Shown here: positions 19,013 to 27,959 of the stretch, in pieces
How the letters are laid out: every line of letters starts with the position of its first letter
How positions within the stretch are numbered: the first letter of the stretch is position 1
NCBI RefSeq assembly: GCF_013778455.1
Contig: NZ_JACEHE010000001.1
Location: 496,001-560,000 of the forward strand
Direction of reading: 5' to 3'
DNA: 64,000 nt
Origin: Streptomyces himalayensis subsp. himalayensis
Lineage (GTDB): Bacteria > Actinomycetota > Actinomycetes > Streptomycetales > Streptomycetaceae
The notes under the pieces: generated by a model
What the model was told of the DNA's origin: nothing
Databases searched by the model: none
Seen by the model: the letters and a program-made list of their open reading frames with translations, nothing else
Program-made: the position numbers and the translations under genes

Positions 19013-19046
19013 TGGTGCCCGCGGGCTTCGCGGCCCGCGGGCACCA
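19013..19046 (+). promoter_or_regulatory. Intra-operon hairpin between binding-protein and permease genes
   Basis: Perfect 14-bp stem (19013-19026 with 19033-19046) and 6-nt loop in the 85-base gap between the binding-protein gene and the OppB-type permease gene. No T run. In such operons, hairpins after the binding-protein gene act as partial terminators or block 3' decay, giving more binding protein than permease. That role is inferred here. Confidence 0.65.
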
Positions 19047-19058
19047 GCGCCGGTCCCC

Positions 19059-20066
19059 GTGATCTCGTACATCCTCCGCCGGACAATCGCGGCAGTGATC
19101 CTGCTGCTGGTTGTCACCGCGGTCACCTTCGGCATCTTCTTCCTGTTGCCGAGGCTGGCCGGACAGACGCCCGATCAGCTGGCCCAGCAGTACATCGGCA
19201 AGAACCCCACGCCCGCGGACATCGCGGCCGTCAAGGCAAACCTCGGGCTCGACAAGCCGGTCTACGAGCAGTACTGGGACTTCATCAAGGGGATCGTCTC
19301 GGGCGCCACCTACAACATCGGCCCCACCACGGCCAAGTGCGAGGTGCCCTGCTTCGGCTACTCCTTCAAGAACCACGTCGAGGTCTGGCCGCAGCTGGTG
19401 GACCGGCTGCCGGTGACGGCCTCGCTCGCCGCCGGTGCCGCGGTGATCTGGCTGGTGTCCGGAGTCGCCGCGGGTGTGATCTCCGCGCTCAGGCCCGGTT
19501 CGTTCTTCGACAGGTCCGCGATGGGCGTCGCCCTGGCCGGCGTCTCGCTCCCCATGTTCTTCACCGGCCAGCTCGCCCTGCTGGTCTTCAGCTACCAGCT
19601 GGACATCTTCGGCCGGACCTATGTGCCCCTGACCGAGAATCCCTCGCAGTGGGCCAACACCCTCATTCTCCCGTGGTGTTCGCTGGCCCTGCTGTATTCC
19701 GCGATCTACGCCAGGCTCACCCGCTCCGGCATGCTGGAGACGATGAGCGAGGACTTCATCCGCACCGCGCGGGCCAAGGGCCTGCGGGAGCGCAAGGTGG
19801 TCCTCAAGCACGGGCTGCGGGCCGCGCTCACGCCCATCGTCACCGTCTTCGGCATGGACATCGGTCTGCTGCTCGGCGGCGCGGTGATCACCGAGTCGGT
19901 GTTCTCGCTGCCCGGCATCGGCCAGTACGCCGTCCAGGCCATCACCGACAACGACCTGCCGCCCATCCTCGGAGTGACGCTGCTCGCGGCCTTCTTCGTT
20001 GTGCTGTGCAATCTGCTGGTGGACCTTCTGTACGCCGCCGTCGACCCGCGGGTGAGGCTCTCGTGA
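19059..20066 (+). CDS. Peptide ABC transporter permease (OppB/DppB type)
   Basis: Second permease subunit, 335 aa. TM1 is in YILRRTIAAVILLLVVTAVTFGIFFLLPRLAG, with the OppB_N-type region after it. The transport domain holds the EAA loop DFIRTARAKGLRERKVVLKHGLRAALTPIVT near residue 230-255 and ends [11 protein letters not shown], the typical OppB C-terminus. GTG 19059 starts right after the hairpin. Its stop overlaps the GTG of the ATPase gene. Confidence 0.93.
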   Translation: MISYILRRTIAAVILLLVVTAVTFGIFFLLPRLAGQTPDQLAQQYIGKNPTPADIAAVKANLGLDKPVYEQYWDFIKGIVSGATYNIGPTTAKCEVPCFGYSFKNHVEVWPQLVDRLPVTASLAAGAAVIWLVSGVAAGVISALRPGSFFDRSAMGVALAGVSLPMFFTGQLALLVFSYQLDIFGRTYVPLTENPSQWANTLILPWCSLALLYSAIYARLTRSGMLETMSEDFIRTARAKGLRERKVVLKHGLRAALTPIVTVFGMDIGLLLGGAVITESVFSLPGIGQYAVQAITDNDLPPILGVTLLAAFFVVLCNLLVDLLYAAVDPRVRLS

Positions 20067-21163
20067 CCGATCTGACCAAGACCGGGGCCGCCGTGGGCGA
20101 GCCCGTGGCCGCCGGAGCGGGCCCCGCCCCGTCCGCGTTCCTCGAAGTACGCGACCTCAAGGTGCACTTCCCGACCGACGACGGCCTGGTCAAGTCCGTC
20201 GACGGACTCTCCTTCCAGCTGGAGAAGGGCAAGACCCTCGGCATCGTGGGCGAGTCCGGCTCCGGCAAGTCCGTGACCTCGCTGGCCGTCATGGGCCTGC
20301 ACCGGCTCGGCAACCGTGGCAAGAACGTCCAGATGTCCGGCGAGATCTGGCTCGACGGCAAGGAACTCGTCTCCGCGAGCCCCGACGAAGTACGCCGGCT
20401 CCGGGGCCGTCAGATGGCGATGATCTTCCAGGACCCGCTGTCCGCGATGCACCCGTACTACACGGTGGGCAGCCAGATCGTGGAGGCGTACCGGGTCCAC
20501 CACGACGTCGACAAGAAGACCGCCCGGAGGCGGGCGATCGAGCTGCTCGACCGCGTCGGCATCCCCGAGCCGGGCAAGCGTGCCGATGCCTACCCGCACG
20601 AGTTCTCCGGTGGCATGCGGCAGCGCGCGATGATCGCGATGGCGCTGGTCAACAACCCGGAACTGCTGATCGCGGACGAGCCGACCACCGCTCTCGACGT
20701 GACCGTGCAGGCGCAGATCCTGGATCTGATCAGGGATCTGCAGAAGGAGTTCGGCTCCGCGGTCATCATCATCACCCACGACCTGGGCGTGGTCGCCGAG
20801 ATCGCCGACGACATCCTGGTGATGTACGGCGGACGCTGCGTGGAGCGCGGCCCGGTGGACGACATCTTCTACCAGCCCGGACACCCCTACACCTGGGGGC
20901 TCCTTGGCTCGATGCCGCGCATCGACCGGGAGCAGACGGACCGGCTCATCCCGATCAGTGGGCAGCCGCCGAGCCTCATCAACGTCCCCTCCGGCTGTGC
21001 CTTCAACCCGCGCTGCCCCTACGCGGACGTGCCCAAGGGCGGGATAACCCGCACCGAGCGGCCCGAGCTGCGTGAGATCGGCAGCAGGCACTACACCGCC
21101 TGCCACATGTCGCAGGAGGACCGCACGCGGATCTGGAACGAAGAGATTGCGCCGAAGCTGTGA
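20063..21163 (+). CDS. Peptide ABC transporter ATPase (OppD/DppD type)
   Basis: Cytoplasmic ATPase powering import. Walker A GESGSGKS near residue 64, Q-loop [10 protein letters not shown], signature FSGGMRQR, Walker [14 protein letters not shown]-loop THD. The C-terminal oligo_HPY region with a Cys-containing segment ([11 protein letters not shown]...CH) is typical of OppD/DppD and probably binds an iron-sulfur cluster or metal. 366 aa. Start GTG overlaps the permease stop by 4 bases (GTGA) and its own stop overlaps the next gene the same way, indicating tight translational coupling. Confidence 0.95.
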   Translation: MTDLTKTGAAVGEPVAAGAGPAPSAFLEVRDLKVHFPTDDGLVKSVDGLSFQLEKGKTLGIVGESGSGKSVTSLAVMGLHRLGNRGKNVQMSGEIWLDGKELVSASPDEVRRLRGRQMAMIFQDPLSAMHPYYTVGSQIVEAYRVHHDVDKKTARRRAIELLDRVGIPEPGKRADAYPHEFSGGMRQRAMIAMALVNNPELLIADEPTTALDVTVQAQILDLIRDLQKEFGSAVIIITHDLGVVAEIADDILVMYGGRCVERGPVDDIFYQPGHPYTWGLLGSMPRIDREQTDRLIPISGQPPSLINVPSGCAFNPRCPYADVPKGGITRTERPELREIGSRHYTACHMSQEDRTRIWNEEIAPKL

Positions 21164-22527
21164 GTGAGACAGAGAAGCCGCTGCTCAAGGTCGAGGGACT
21201 GGTCAAGCACTTCCCCATCAAGAAGGGCCTGTTGCAGCGGCAGGTCGGGGCGGTCAAGGCCGTGGACGGCATCGACTTCGACGTACGCACGGGGGAGACC
21301 CTCGGCGTCGTCGGCGAGTCCGGCTGTGGCAAGTCGACCATGGGTCGGCTCATCACCCGGCTGATCGAGCCGACGGGCGGCAAGGTCGAGTTCGACGGCA
21401 AGGACATCACGCACCTCGGCACCGGCGGTCTGCGACCGCTGCGCCGAGACGTGCAGATGATCTTCCAGGATCCGTACGGCTCGCTGAATCCCCGCCACAC
21501 GATCGGCACGATCGTCTCGGCTCCGTTCCGTCTGCAGGGAGTGGAGCCGGAGGGCGGTGTGAAGAAGGAGGTGCAGCGCCTCCTGGAGCTCGTGGGACTG
21601 AGCCCCGAGCACTACAACCGCTATCCCCACGAGTTCTCCGGCGGTCAGCGGCAGCGCATCGGCATCGCGCGGGCGCTGGCCCTGAAGCCGAAGCTCGTCG
21701 TGGCGGACGAGCCGGTCTCCGCGCTGGACGTGTCGATCCAGGCGCAGGTGGTGAACCTGCTCGACGATCTGCAGGCCGAACTGGGCCTCACCTATGTGAT
21801 CATCGCCCACGACCTGTCGGTCGTCCGGCATGTGTCGGACCGCATCGCGGTGATGTACCTCGGCAAGATCGTCGAGCTGGCCGACCGGGACTCGCTGTAC
21901 AAGGCCCCCATGCACCCGTACACCAAGGCCCTGATGTCGGCGGTGCCGATCCCGGATCCCAGGCGCCGGGCGGCCAAGAGCGAGCGGATCCTGCTCAAGG
22001 GCGATGTGCCGTCGCCGATCTCGCCGCCGAGCGGCTGCCGGTTCCACACCCGCTGCTGGAAGGCGACGGAGATCTGCAAGACGCAGGAGCCGCCGCTGCT
22101 CGAGCTGAAGCCGGGCCAGCGGGTCGCCTGCCACCACCCCGAGAACGCCGAGGATCAGGCACCGCAGGACACGGTTCTGCTGTCGGCGGCCGCAGACGCG
22201 ATCGAGGTCGTGACGGTCGGCGGAGCGGAGCCGGGAGCGGTATCGGTTCCGGGGCCGGCGTCGGAGCCGGATCCGGAGGCGGAGGCGGCGGAGAGGACGG
22301 CCAAGCCGTCGGCGGACGATGCTGCCACGGCTTCGGCGGGGACGGGGACGGAGACGGGGACGGAGACGGTGTCTGCGGGGGAGGCGTCTCCCGGGCCGTC
22401 GGCCGAGCAGTCGGCCGAGCGGTCGGCCGAGGAAGAGCCCTCCGGGCCGGAACCGTCGGAGTCGGAGCCGTCCGAGCCGGAACCGTCGGAGTCGGAGCCG
22501 TCCGCGGAGAAGCCGGCCAAGGAGTAG
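21160..22527 (+). CDS. Peptide ABC transporter ATPase (OppF/DppF type) with long acidic tail
   Basis: Second ATPase subunit. Walker [10 protein letters not shown] near residue 53, Q-loop [15 protein letters not shown], signature [10 protein letters not shown], Walker [13 protein letters not shown]. The oligo_HPY domain ([23 protein letters not shown]) ends near residue 325, where most OppF proteins stop. Here a further 110-120 residues follow, of low complexity and very rich in Glu, Ser, Pro, Ala and Thr ([30 protein letters not shown]). The tail is encoded by repetitive DNA. It is probably disordered; role unknown. 455 aa. Last gene of the operon. Confidence 0.93.
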   Translation: MSETEKPLLKVEGLVKHFPIKKGLLQRQVGAVKAVDGIDFDVRTGETLGVVGESGCGKSTMGRLITRLIEPTGGKVEFDGKDITHLGTGGLRPLRRDVQMIFQDPYGSLNPRHTIGTIVSAPFRLQGVEPEGGVKKEVQRLLELVGLSPEHYNRYPHEFSGGQRQRIGIARALALKPKLVVADEPVSALDVSIQAQVVNLLDDLQAELGLTYVIIAHDLSVVRHVSDRIAVMYLGKIVELADRDSLYKAPMHPYTKALMSAVPIPDPRRRAAKSERILLKGDVPSPISPPSGCRFHTRCWKATEICKTQEPPLLELKPGQRVACHHPENAEDQAPQDTVLLSAAADAIEVVTVGGAEPGAVSVPGPASEPDPEAEAAERTAKPSADDAATASAGTGTETGTETVSAGEASPGPSAEQSAERSAEEEPSGPEPSESEPSEPEPSESEPSAEKPAKE

Positions 22528-22591
22528 GCCGGGCTCGCGGTCCGTGGCCGGGCGGGAGCGGGCGACGCGACGCCCTCCCGTCCGGCGGGAC

Positions 22592-22630
22592 GGACCTGTA
22601 CCTGCGCCGGGATGGACCTGTACCTGCGCC
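22592..22630. repeat. Two direct repeats before the channel gene
   Basis: GGACCTGTACCTGCGCCG occurs at about 22592 and again about 21 bases later. Lies between the OppF-type gene and the next gene, in DNA with no other recognised signal. Confidence 0.5.
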
Positions 22631-22688
22631 GAGACGGCCTCTGACCTGCGAGGACGCGGCATACCCGGCGCACAGGTAAGAATGTCTG

Positions 22689-23381
22689 GTGCTCCAGGAA
22701 CTGTTCACCCCTTCTGTCCAGCATTCGCTCGACCTCGCCGGGATCTTCGTCTTCGCCATCTCCGGCGCCCTCCTCGCCGTACGCAAGAACTTCGACGTCT
22801 TCGGTATCGCCGTACTCGCGGAGGTCACCGCGCTGGGCGGAGGGGTGCTGCGCGACCTGATCATCGGGGCGGTCCCGCCGGCCGCCTTCACCGATCTCGG
22901 GTACTTCCTCATGCCGCTGGTCGCGGCGGCGCTCGTCTTCTTCCTGCATCCCGAGGTGGAGCGGATCCAGACCGGGGTGAACGTCTTCGACGCCGCAGGC
23001 CTCGGGCTCTTCTGCGTCACCGGCACCACCAAGGCCTACGAGTACGGGCTCGGGCTGACCGCCTCGGCCGCCCTCGGCGTCGCGACGGCCGTGGGCGGCG
23101 GTGTGCTGCGCGACATCATCGCCAACGAGGTGCCGTCGCTGGTGCGCTGGGACCGGGATCTGTACGCGGTGCCCGCGATGGTCGGCGCGACGATGGTCGC
23201 GCTGTGTATCCGGTTCGACGCACTGTCCGCCGTCACGAGCGGGATCGCCGTGGTGACCGCGTTCGTCCTGCGGCTCCTCGCGATGCGGTACCACTGGCGA
23301 GCACCACGTGCCTGGAACCGGAGGTCCACGGCCGTGGAGCCTGACGAAGTGGTCGCGGAATTCAAAGCTACCGCTCAGTAA
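22689..23381 (+). CDS. TRIC-like cation channel family (UPF0126) membrane protein
   Basis: Membrane protein of the bacterial trimeric intracellular cation channel/YadS family. Two similar halves each bear a Gly-rich helix followed by LRD: VTALGGGVLRDLIIGAVPPAAF and ATAVGGGVLRDIIANEVPSLV, the duplicated UPF0126 motif; seven transmembrane helices are expected. Prokaryotic homologues conduct K+ or related cations. 230 aa including a hydrophilic tail ending EVVAEFKATAQ. GTG 22689 is the start. Distance from the transporter operon (160 bases) suggests its own promoter. Confidence 0.88.
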   Translation: MLQELFTPSVQHSLDLAGIFVFAISGALLAVRKNFDVFGIAVLAEVTALGGGVLRDLIIGAVPPAAFTDLGYFLMPLVAAALVFFLHPEVERIQTGVNVFDAAGLGLFCVTGTTKAYEYGLGLTASAALGVATAVGGGVLRDIIANEVPSLVRWDRDLYAVPAMVGATMVALCIRFDALSAVTSGIAVVTAFVLRLLAMRYHWRAPRAWNRRSTAVEPDEVVAEFKATAQ

Positions 23382-23403
23382 TTTTCTGTTGTACGGTGCC
23401 GCC

Positions 23404-24270
23404 ATGGCAGGAGCACAGGCAGCGCAGACCACCCAGGCCACCATCGGGGACAGTGAGTTCGACCGGGACACCGCGGTCAGGCCGCGCGAGCCGGGCGTGT
23501 ACGAGGCCGACCTCTCCGAGGGCTGGACGATCGCGGGCGCCGTCAACGGCGGCTATCTGCTCGCCGTCCTGGGCCGTGCGCTCGCGGACGCCCTGCCGCA
23601 CACCGACCCGTTCACGATCTCGGCGCACTATCTGACCGCTTCCCGTCCGGGCCCCGCCGTCATCCGCACGGAGGCCGCACGCACCGGCCGCACCCTCTCG
23701 ACCGGGCAGGCGTCGCTCCTGCAGTACGACGAGGAGGGTAACGAGGTCGAGCGCATCCGGGTGCTCGCCTCGTACGGCGACCTGGACGGGCTCCCCGACG
23801 ACGTGCGCACCACGGCCGAGCCGCCGCGGATGCCGCCCATCGAGCAGTGCTTCGGGGCGGAGGACGCACCGGAGGGGGCGTCGCCGATGGGCAGTTTCCC
23901 GATCGCCGACCGGCTGCTGCTCAAGCTCGACCCGTCGACGCTCGGCTGGGCGCTGGGCCAGCCGTCCGGCAAGGGGGAGATGCGGGCGTGGTTCGGGCTC
24001 GCCGACGGGCGGGACGCCGACCCGCTCTCGCTGCTGCTCGCCGTGGACGCCCTGCCGCCCACCGCGTTCGACATGGGCCTCCAGGGCTGGGTGCCGACGA
24101 TCGAGCTCACCGTGCACGTACGGTGCCGCCCGGCGCCCGGACCGCTGCGGGTCGCGCTCAGGACGCGCAACCTGGCGGGCGGCTTCCTCGAGGAGGACGC
24201 CGAGGTCTGGGACAGCGCGGACCGGTTGGTCGCGCAGTCGCGGCAGCTGGCGCGGGCGAGGCTCAGCTAG
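23404..24270 (+). CDS. Acyl-CoA thioesterase family protein (double hotdog)
   Basis: About 288-aa protein with two hotdog-fold halves as in TesB-like and related actinobacterial thioesterases. The N-half has GWTIAGAVNGGYLLAVLGRALADAL and SAHYLTASRPGPAVIRTEAARTGRTLSTGQASLLQ, the C-half DALPPTAFDMGLQGWVPTIELTVHVRCRPAPGPLRV. Predicted to hydrolyse acyl-CoA thioesters; substrate unknown. ATG 23404 lies only 20 bases after the channel gene, so co-transcription is likely. Confidence 0.82.
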   Translation: MAGAQAAQTTQATIGDSEFDRDTAVRPREPGVYEADLSEGWTIAGAVNGGYLLAVLGRALADALPHTDPFTISAHYLTASRPGPAVIRTEAARTGRTLSTGQASLLQYDEEGNEVERIRVLASYGDLDGLPDDVRTTAEPPRMPPIEQCFGAEDAPEGASPMGSFPIADRLLLKLDPSTLGWALGQPSGKGEMRAWFGLADGRDADPLSLLLAVDALPPTAFDMGLQGWVPTIELTVHVRCRPAPGPLRVALRTRNLAGGFLEEDAEVWDSADRLVAQSRQLARARLS

Positions 24271-24407
24271 TCGTCCCTGCCGGCGCGGCGCGCTGGCTTA
24301 ACCGCTGTGCCCACCCGTTCCGCAGGGGTTCCGCGGGGGTTCCGCAGGGACGAATGAGTCGGCGCGGCCGCGATTCAGAGCGCCCTGACGTACAACGTGG
24401 CCGGAAG

Positions 24408-24998
24408 CTACCGGTCGGCAAGCGGCCGCCGCCCGAGCCACGCGGCCAGCTGCCCGTAGGCGTCCGCTCCCTCCGGGGCGGGGAGCACCGCCTCGAAGGG
24501 AACACCCTCCCCGCGACGGTCGGCCGGCAGTGCCTGCCGGGCAAACGCGCGTGCGAACTCGGCCAGCTCCTGGTCCAGTCCGAGCGGCCTCCCCAGCCCC
24601 TCGCACAGGTCCCAGGCGTGCGTCACCAACTCCATGACGAAGCCGGAGAGCGCCGTCCGTCCGGGGGTCGGGCCCCATGGCATCTCCACCTGTGCGTCCA
24701 GTCGCGCGCTGTCCGCCCACGCGGCGATCCCACGGGCCCGCGCCTCCTCGTACGCGACGCCCCAGCCGTCGTCGGGCACATCTTCTGCGAGGCCCGGAAC
24801 GGCCAGTAGATCGCCGCCCTCGCCGACGACGCCGATACGGCGGGTGACACCGACGATGTGCGAGAGCAGAGTGCGTACGTCGTAGTCGGAACAGCGCGTC
24901 GGCGCCGCCAGCTGCTCGGGGCGGACCGTCCTGATCAGCGCAGCGAGCTGCTCGGTGGCGCGCTGGAACAGGGGGCGCGGGTCGGGCGTGGAGTCCAT
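24408..24998 (-). CDS. TIGR03086-type metal-binding protein (maleylpyruvate isomerase N-terminal/DinB-like fold)
   Basis: 196-aa cytoplasmic protein of the mycothiol-dependent maleylpyruvate isomerase N-domain superfamily. The DinB-like four-helix fold with metal-binding His is suggested by CSDYDVRTLLSHIVGVTRR near residue 35-55 and by FVMELVTHAWDLCEGLGRP near residue 130. Such proteins often use mycothiol; actual reaction unknown. ATG 24998 has GGAGGAAG upstream; longer frames run into the next gene and are not used. Convergent with the thioesterase gene, downstream of the TetR gene. Confidence 0.8.
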   Translation of the reverse strand: MDSTPDPRPLFQRATEQLAALIRTVRPEQLAAPTRCSDYDVRTLLSHIVGVTRRIGVVGEGGDLLAVPGLAEDVPDDGWGVAYEEARARGIAAWADSARLDAQVEMPWGPTPGRTALSGFVMELVTHAWDLCEGLGRPLGLDQELAEFARAFARQALPADRRGEGVPFEAVLPAPEGADAYGQLAAWLGRRPLADR

Positions 24999-25111
24999 GT
25001 CGGGGCTCTTCCTCCGTGTTGCTTGGTGGCGTCGCTCAATGGCTACCGCACCGTGCCCGTATTTCCCGGCATTTGGCGTCAGCTTTCCGGAGCCCTTCGA
25101 TGGGGTGCCGA

Positions 25112-25732
25112 TCAGTCCAGCCAGTGGCGGCGGCCCAGGCTCACCAGGCGCATCTGGCGGCGCGCGAGGCTGGCCACGCGCTCCTCGTTGCCCGGTTCGG
25201 CATCGAGGAACGCGGACGCGGTCATCACCATGTGGTCGACGTACAGGCGCGCCAGCATCACCATGTCGTCCTCGCTCCAGCCCTTCGACTCCGGGTGTGC
25301 GGCGAGTTCGACCGCCACTTCCTCGGCGAAACGGTCCAGTTGCTCCCCGATGGCGGCGCGGACCGGCTGTACGCCGCCATGTCTCTCGCGCGCGATGAAT
25401 CGGACATGCGCAGCGTGCGTCCCCACATGTACGGCGATCAAGTCGACGGTACGGGCGATGCGTTCGTCGCTGTCGCCGGTCGCAGCGAGCGTGGTGCCGA
25501 TCATCTCGTGCAGGCTGCCGAGCGCCTCCTCGACCAGTGCCACTCCCAGGTCCGCGGTGCTGCGGAAGTGCCGGTAGAAGGCGGTCGGCGCGATACCGAC
25601 GGCCCGGGTGACCTCGCGCAGGCCCAGGCTGCTCAGGCTCTGCCCCTCCAGCAGCTCCAGCGCCGCGTCCAGCAGGGCCTGTCGGGTCTTCCGCTTCTGG
25701 GTCTGCCGGATGCCGACCGGGATGTGACTCAT
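25112..25732 (-). CDS. TetR family transcriptional regulator
   Basis: 206 aa. N-terminal TetR HTH: RQALLDAALELLEGQSLSSLGLREVTRAVGIAPTAFYRHFRSTADLGVAL, residues about 18-67; this version resembles the FabR-like TetR subgroup. The helical ligand-binding domain follows, ending SLGRRHWLD. It is divergent from two small membrane-protein genes and separated from them by a region with a matching inverted repeat, so it probably represses itself and those genes. Confidence 0.9.
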   Translation of the reverse strand: MSHIPVGIRQTQKRKTRQALLDAALELLEGQSLSSLGLREVTRAVGIAPTAFYRHFRSTADLGVALVEEALGSLHEMIGTTLAATGDSDERIARTVDLIAVHVGTHAAHVRFIARERHGGVQPVRAAIGEQLDRFAEEVAVELAAHPESKGWSEDDMVMLARLYVDHMVMTASAFLDAEPGNEERVASLARRQMRLVSLGRRHWLD

Positions 25733-25740
25733 GCCATGCA

Positions 25741-25815
25741 GTTAACAACTGTTCTCTGGAATTGGGAAGCCAGAAGGGGCGTTAGACTCACTAGTCAGTG
25801 AACAGTTGTGTCAAC
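25741..25815. promoter_or_regulatory. Probable TetR operator and divergent promoter region
   Basis: GTTAACAACTGTTC (25741-25754) and its near complement GAACAGTTGTGTCAAC (25800-25815) form an inverted pair about 45 bases apart, covering both start regions between the TetR gene and the divergent small gene. Each half could be a TetR half-site or a full operator for one promoter. The intervening ACTCACTAGTCAGTGA is itself roughly palindromic. Confidence 0.6.
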
Positions 25816-25849
25816 AAGCGTTCACCGAAACTTCCACGAGAGGCATTCC

Positions 25850-26011
25850 ATGCTGTTCCTCGTCGCAGCTCTGCTTCTGCTGGGCGTCGCGCTGGGCACC
25901 GTGGCCCACGCTCCTCTGCCCGTCACGCTGGCCGCCGCCGCGGTGATCGGCGTATGGCTGGCCGTCTTCGCCGTACGCGAGCGGCACGCCCGGCGGCGAC
26001 ACGACCACTGA
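25850..26011 (+). CDS. Small membrane protein
   Basis: 53-residue protein with two close hydrophobic segments (MLFLVAALLLLGVALGTVAHA and LPVTLAAAAVIGVWLAVFAV) and a basic tail ending in ERHARRRHDH. ATG 25850 has GAGAGG at about 7 nt; an earlier in-frame start at 25808 lies inside the operator repeat. No function known. Divergent from and probably controlled by the TetR gene. Confidence 0.7.
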   Translation: MLFLVAALLLLGVALGTVAHAPLPVTLAAAAVIGVWLAVFAVRERHARRRHDH

Positions 26012-26073
26012 CCACTGTCCACTGACCGCTGATCCCTCAGGAACTGTCCGCAGCTCCCTCCAGGAGTGGAATC

Positions 26074-26412
26074 ATGCAATTCACCGCCACCTCCTCTTTG
26101 GCGCCTTTGGCATCTTCAGCACCTTCCGCATCGTCGGCGGGCCGGTCCGGGCGGCGGGGCCCGGAGCGGCGCCGCTCCGGGGTGGGGGACGCCGACGGCA
26201 TGGCCGTCGCCTCGTTCATCCTCGGGCTGATCGGCCTGCTCGTCCTCAACCTCTTCCTCGGGCCGGTCGCGATCGCCCTGGCAGCGGTGGCGCTCCGCCG
26301 CGGCACCACGCGCCGTGGCCGCGCCCTGCTGGGCCTGGGCCTCGGCCTGGCCGACCTGATCGTCCTGGCAGCCTTCGTCTCGGCGGACAACACGGTGTCC
26401 TGGTCCTTCTGA
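26074..26412 (+). CDS. DUF4190-type small membrane protein
   Basis: 112 aa. A Ser/Ala- and Arg-rich hydrophilic N-terminus (about 40 residues) precedes DGMAVASFILGLIGLLVLNLFLGPVAIALAAVALRR, the typical start of DUF4190 proteins (two membrane helices with a basic loop), then a second helix LGLGLGLADLIVLAAFV. ATG 26074 is preceded by AGGAG at 8 nt. It follows the 53-residue gene with about 60 bases and is likely in the same TetR-controlled unit. Confidence 0.75.
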   Translation: MQFTATSSLAPLASSAPSASSAGRSGRRGPERRRSGVGDADGMAVASFILGLIGLLVLNLFLGPVAIALAAVALRRGTTRRGRALLGLGLGLADLIVLAAFVSADNTVSWSF

Positions 26413-26550
26413 TGGCCGCTGTGGGTGGCCGTTCCGGCGCCCGGCGCGAAGCGGAAGCCCCGGCGCCATAAGTGGAGCCGCACCCCGGAAGGGGGGTGCC
26501 CCCACGGCGCCGGACTGGCCCGCGCCCGGGCCTCGTAGAATCAAACCACC

Positions 26551-27714
26551 ATGGCCTACCTCGACCACGCCGCGACCACTCCGATGCTTCCGGAGGCGAT
26601 CGAGGCGATGACAGCCCAGCTCACCGTCACCGGCAACGCCTCTTCACTGCACGCCGCCGGCCGCCGAGCCCGGCGCACCGTCGAGGAGGCCCGCGAAACC
26701 CTCGCCGAGGCACTGGGCGCACGCCCCAGCGAGGTCGTCTTCACGTCGGGCGGCACCGAGGCGGACAACCTCGCCGTGAAGGGCCTGTTCTGGGCCCGGC
26801 GCGGCGCCGACCCCGCCCGAACCCGCGTCCTCGCCAGCCCCGTCGAGCACCACGCCGTCCTCGACGCCGTGCACTGGCTCGGTGAGCACGAGGGCGCGAC
26901 GGTGGAGTACCTGCCCGTGGACACGTACGGCCGGGTGCACCCGGAGGTGCTGCGCGAGGCGATCGAGCGCAACCCCGACGACGTGGCGCTCGTGAGCGTC
27001 ATGTGGGCCAACAACGAGATCGGCACCGTCATGCCGGTCGGTCAACTCACCGCCGTCGCCGCCGAGTTCGGTGTGCCGGTGCACGCCGACGCCGTCCAGG
27101 CCTTCGGGCAGGTGCCCGTCGACTTCGGCGCCTCCGGGCTCGCCGCGATGACCGTGTCCGGGCACAAGATCGGCGGTCCGTACGGCATCGGCGCGCTGCT
27201 GCTCGGCCGGGAGTACAGCCCCGTGCCCGTGCTGCACGGCGGTGGTCAGGAGCGCCACGTGCGCTCGGGCACCCTGGACGTGCCCGCCGTCGCCGCGTTC
27301 GCTGTCGCCGGACGGCTCGCCGCCGAGCAGCGCGAGTGGTTCGCCCGCGAGATCGGCGGACTGCGCGACGAACTGATCGACGCGGTGCGCAAGGCCGTTC
27401 CGGACGCGATCCTCGGCGGCGACCCCGTCGACCGGCTCCCCGCCAACGCACACTTCACGTTCCCCGGATGCGAGGGCGACTCGCTGCTTCTCCTGCTCGA
27501 CGCGCAGGGCATCGAGTGCTCCACGGGATCCGCCTGCACAGCGGGCGTGGCCCAGCCGAGCCACGTCCTGCTCGCCACGGGCACCGACCCCGACCTGGCC
27601 CGCGGCACCCTCCGCTTCTCCCTCGGCCATACGTCGACCAAGGCGGACGTCGACGCGGTGGCCCAGGCGATCGGCCCGGCGGTGGAACGGGCCCGCACGG
27701 CAGGGCTGACCTAG
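26551..27714 (+). CDS. Cysteine desulfurase
   Basis: PLP enzyme of the NifS/IscS class that removes sulfur from cysteine to form an enzyme persulfide for Fe-S clusters or thiolated t[18 protein letters not shown] starts the protein; the PLP lysine is in [17 protein letters not shown] near residue 205; the catalytic Cys is in [11 protein letters not shown] near residue 325. 387 aa. mnmA lies about 1 kb downstream, in the same direction, consistent with sulfur supply for s2U34 in tRNA. The TAG stop (27712-27714) is part of the CTAG flanking MITE B. Confidence 0.95.
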   Translation: MAYLDHAATTPMLPEAIEAMTAQLTVTGNASSLHAAGRRARRTVEEARETLAEALGARPSEVVFTSGGTEADNLAVKGLFWARRGADPARTRVLASPVEHHAVLDAVHWLGEHEGATVEYLPVDTYGRVHPEVLREAIERNPDDVALVSVMWANNEIGTVMPVGQLTAVAAEFGVPVHADAVQAFGQVPVDFGASGLAAMTVSGHKIGGPYGIGALLLGREYSPVPVLHGGGQERHVRSGTLDVPAVAAFAVAGRLAAEQREWFAREIGGLRDELIDAVRKAVPDAILGGDPVDRLPANAHFTFPGCEGDSLLLLLDAQGIECSTGSACTAGVAQPSHVLLATGTDPDLARGTLRFSLGHTSTKADVDAVAQAIGPAVERARTAGLT

Positions 27715-27924
27715 GGCCTGTGTCGGAAGTGGCGTCTGCCGGGCGACGCCTGGCACGCTCCCCCACTGCCTCAAGGGCGTGGGAGGTACCCCCACTCGCC
27801 GCACCGGGCGAAAGCCCAAGTACGTCCAGTACGAGGGCTTCCACCCGGCACGCCGAGAGCACGCACCAGACGCCGCCCGGCCCGCCCTTCGGGCGGACGA
27901 CGCCACTTCCGACACAGGCCCTAG
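27711..27924. mobile_element. MITE-like palindromic element B (CTAG-flanked), at gene stop codon
   Basis: 206-bp element (27715-27920) between CTAG copies at 27711-27714 and 27921-27924. Terminal inverted repeats are perfect over 22 bp (starting GGCCTGTGTCGGAAGTGG) and identical to those of element C. Inside are a hairpin module shared with element A (27748-27795), a second palindrome (about 27798-27862) and the CGCCCTTCGGGCG hairpin. No transposase. The left CTAG includes the stop codon of the cysteine desulfurase. The whole transcript could fold into one long hairpin and might act as a terminator for both flanking convergent genes. Confidence 0.85.
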
Positions 27925-27959
27925 GCGCCCCTCCCCGAAAGCCCGGCCCTCCGAAGTGC

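Noticed and set aside
27455..27862. Minus-strand frame through MITE B giving a hypothetical protein
   Set aside because: Explained by the palindromic element; similar frames occur in element C and A. Not a gene.
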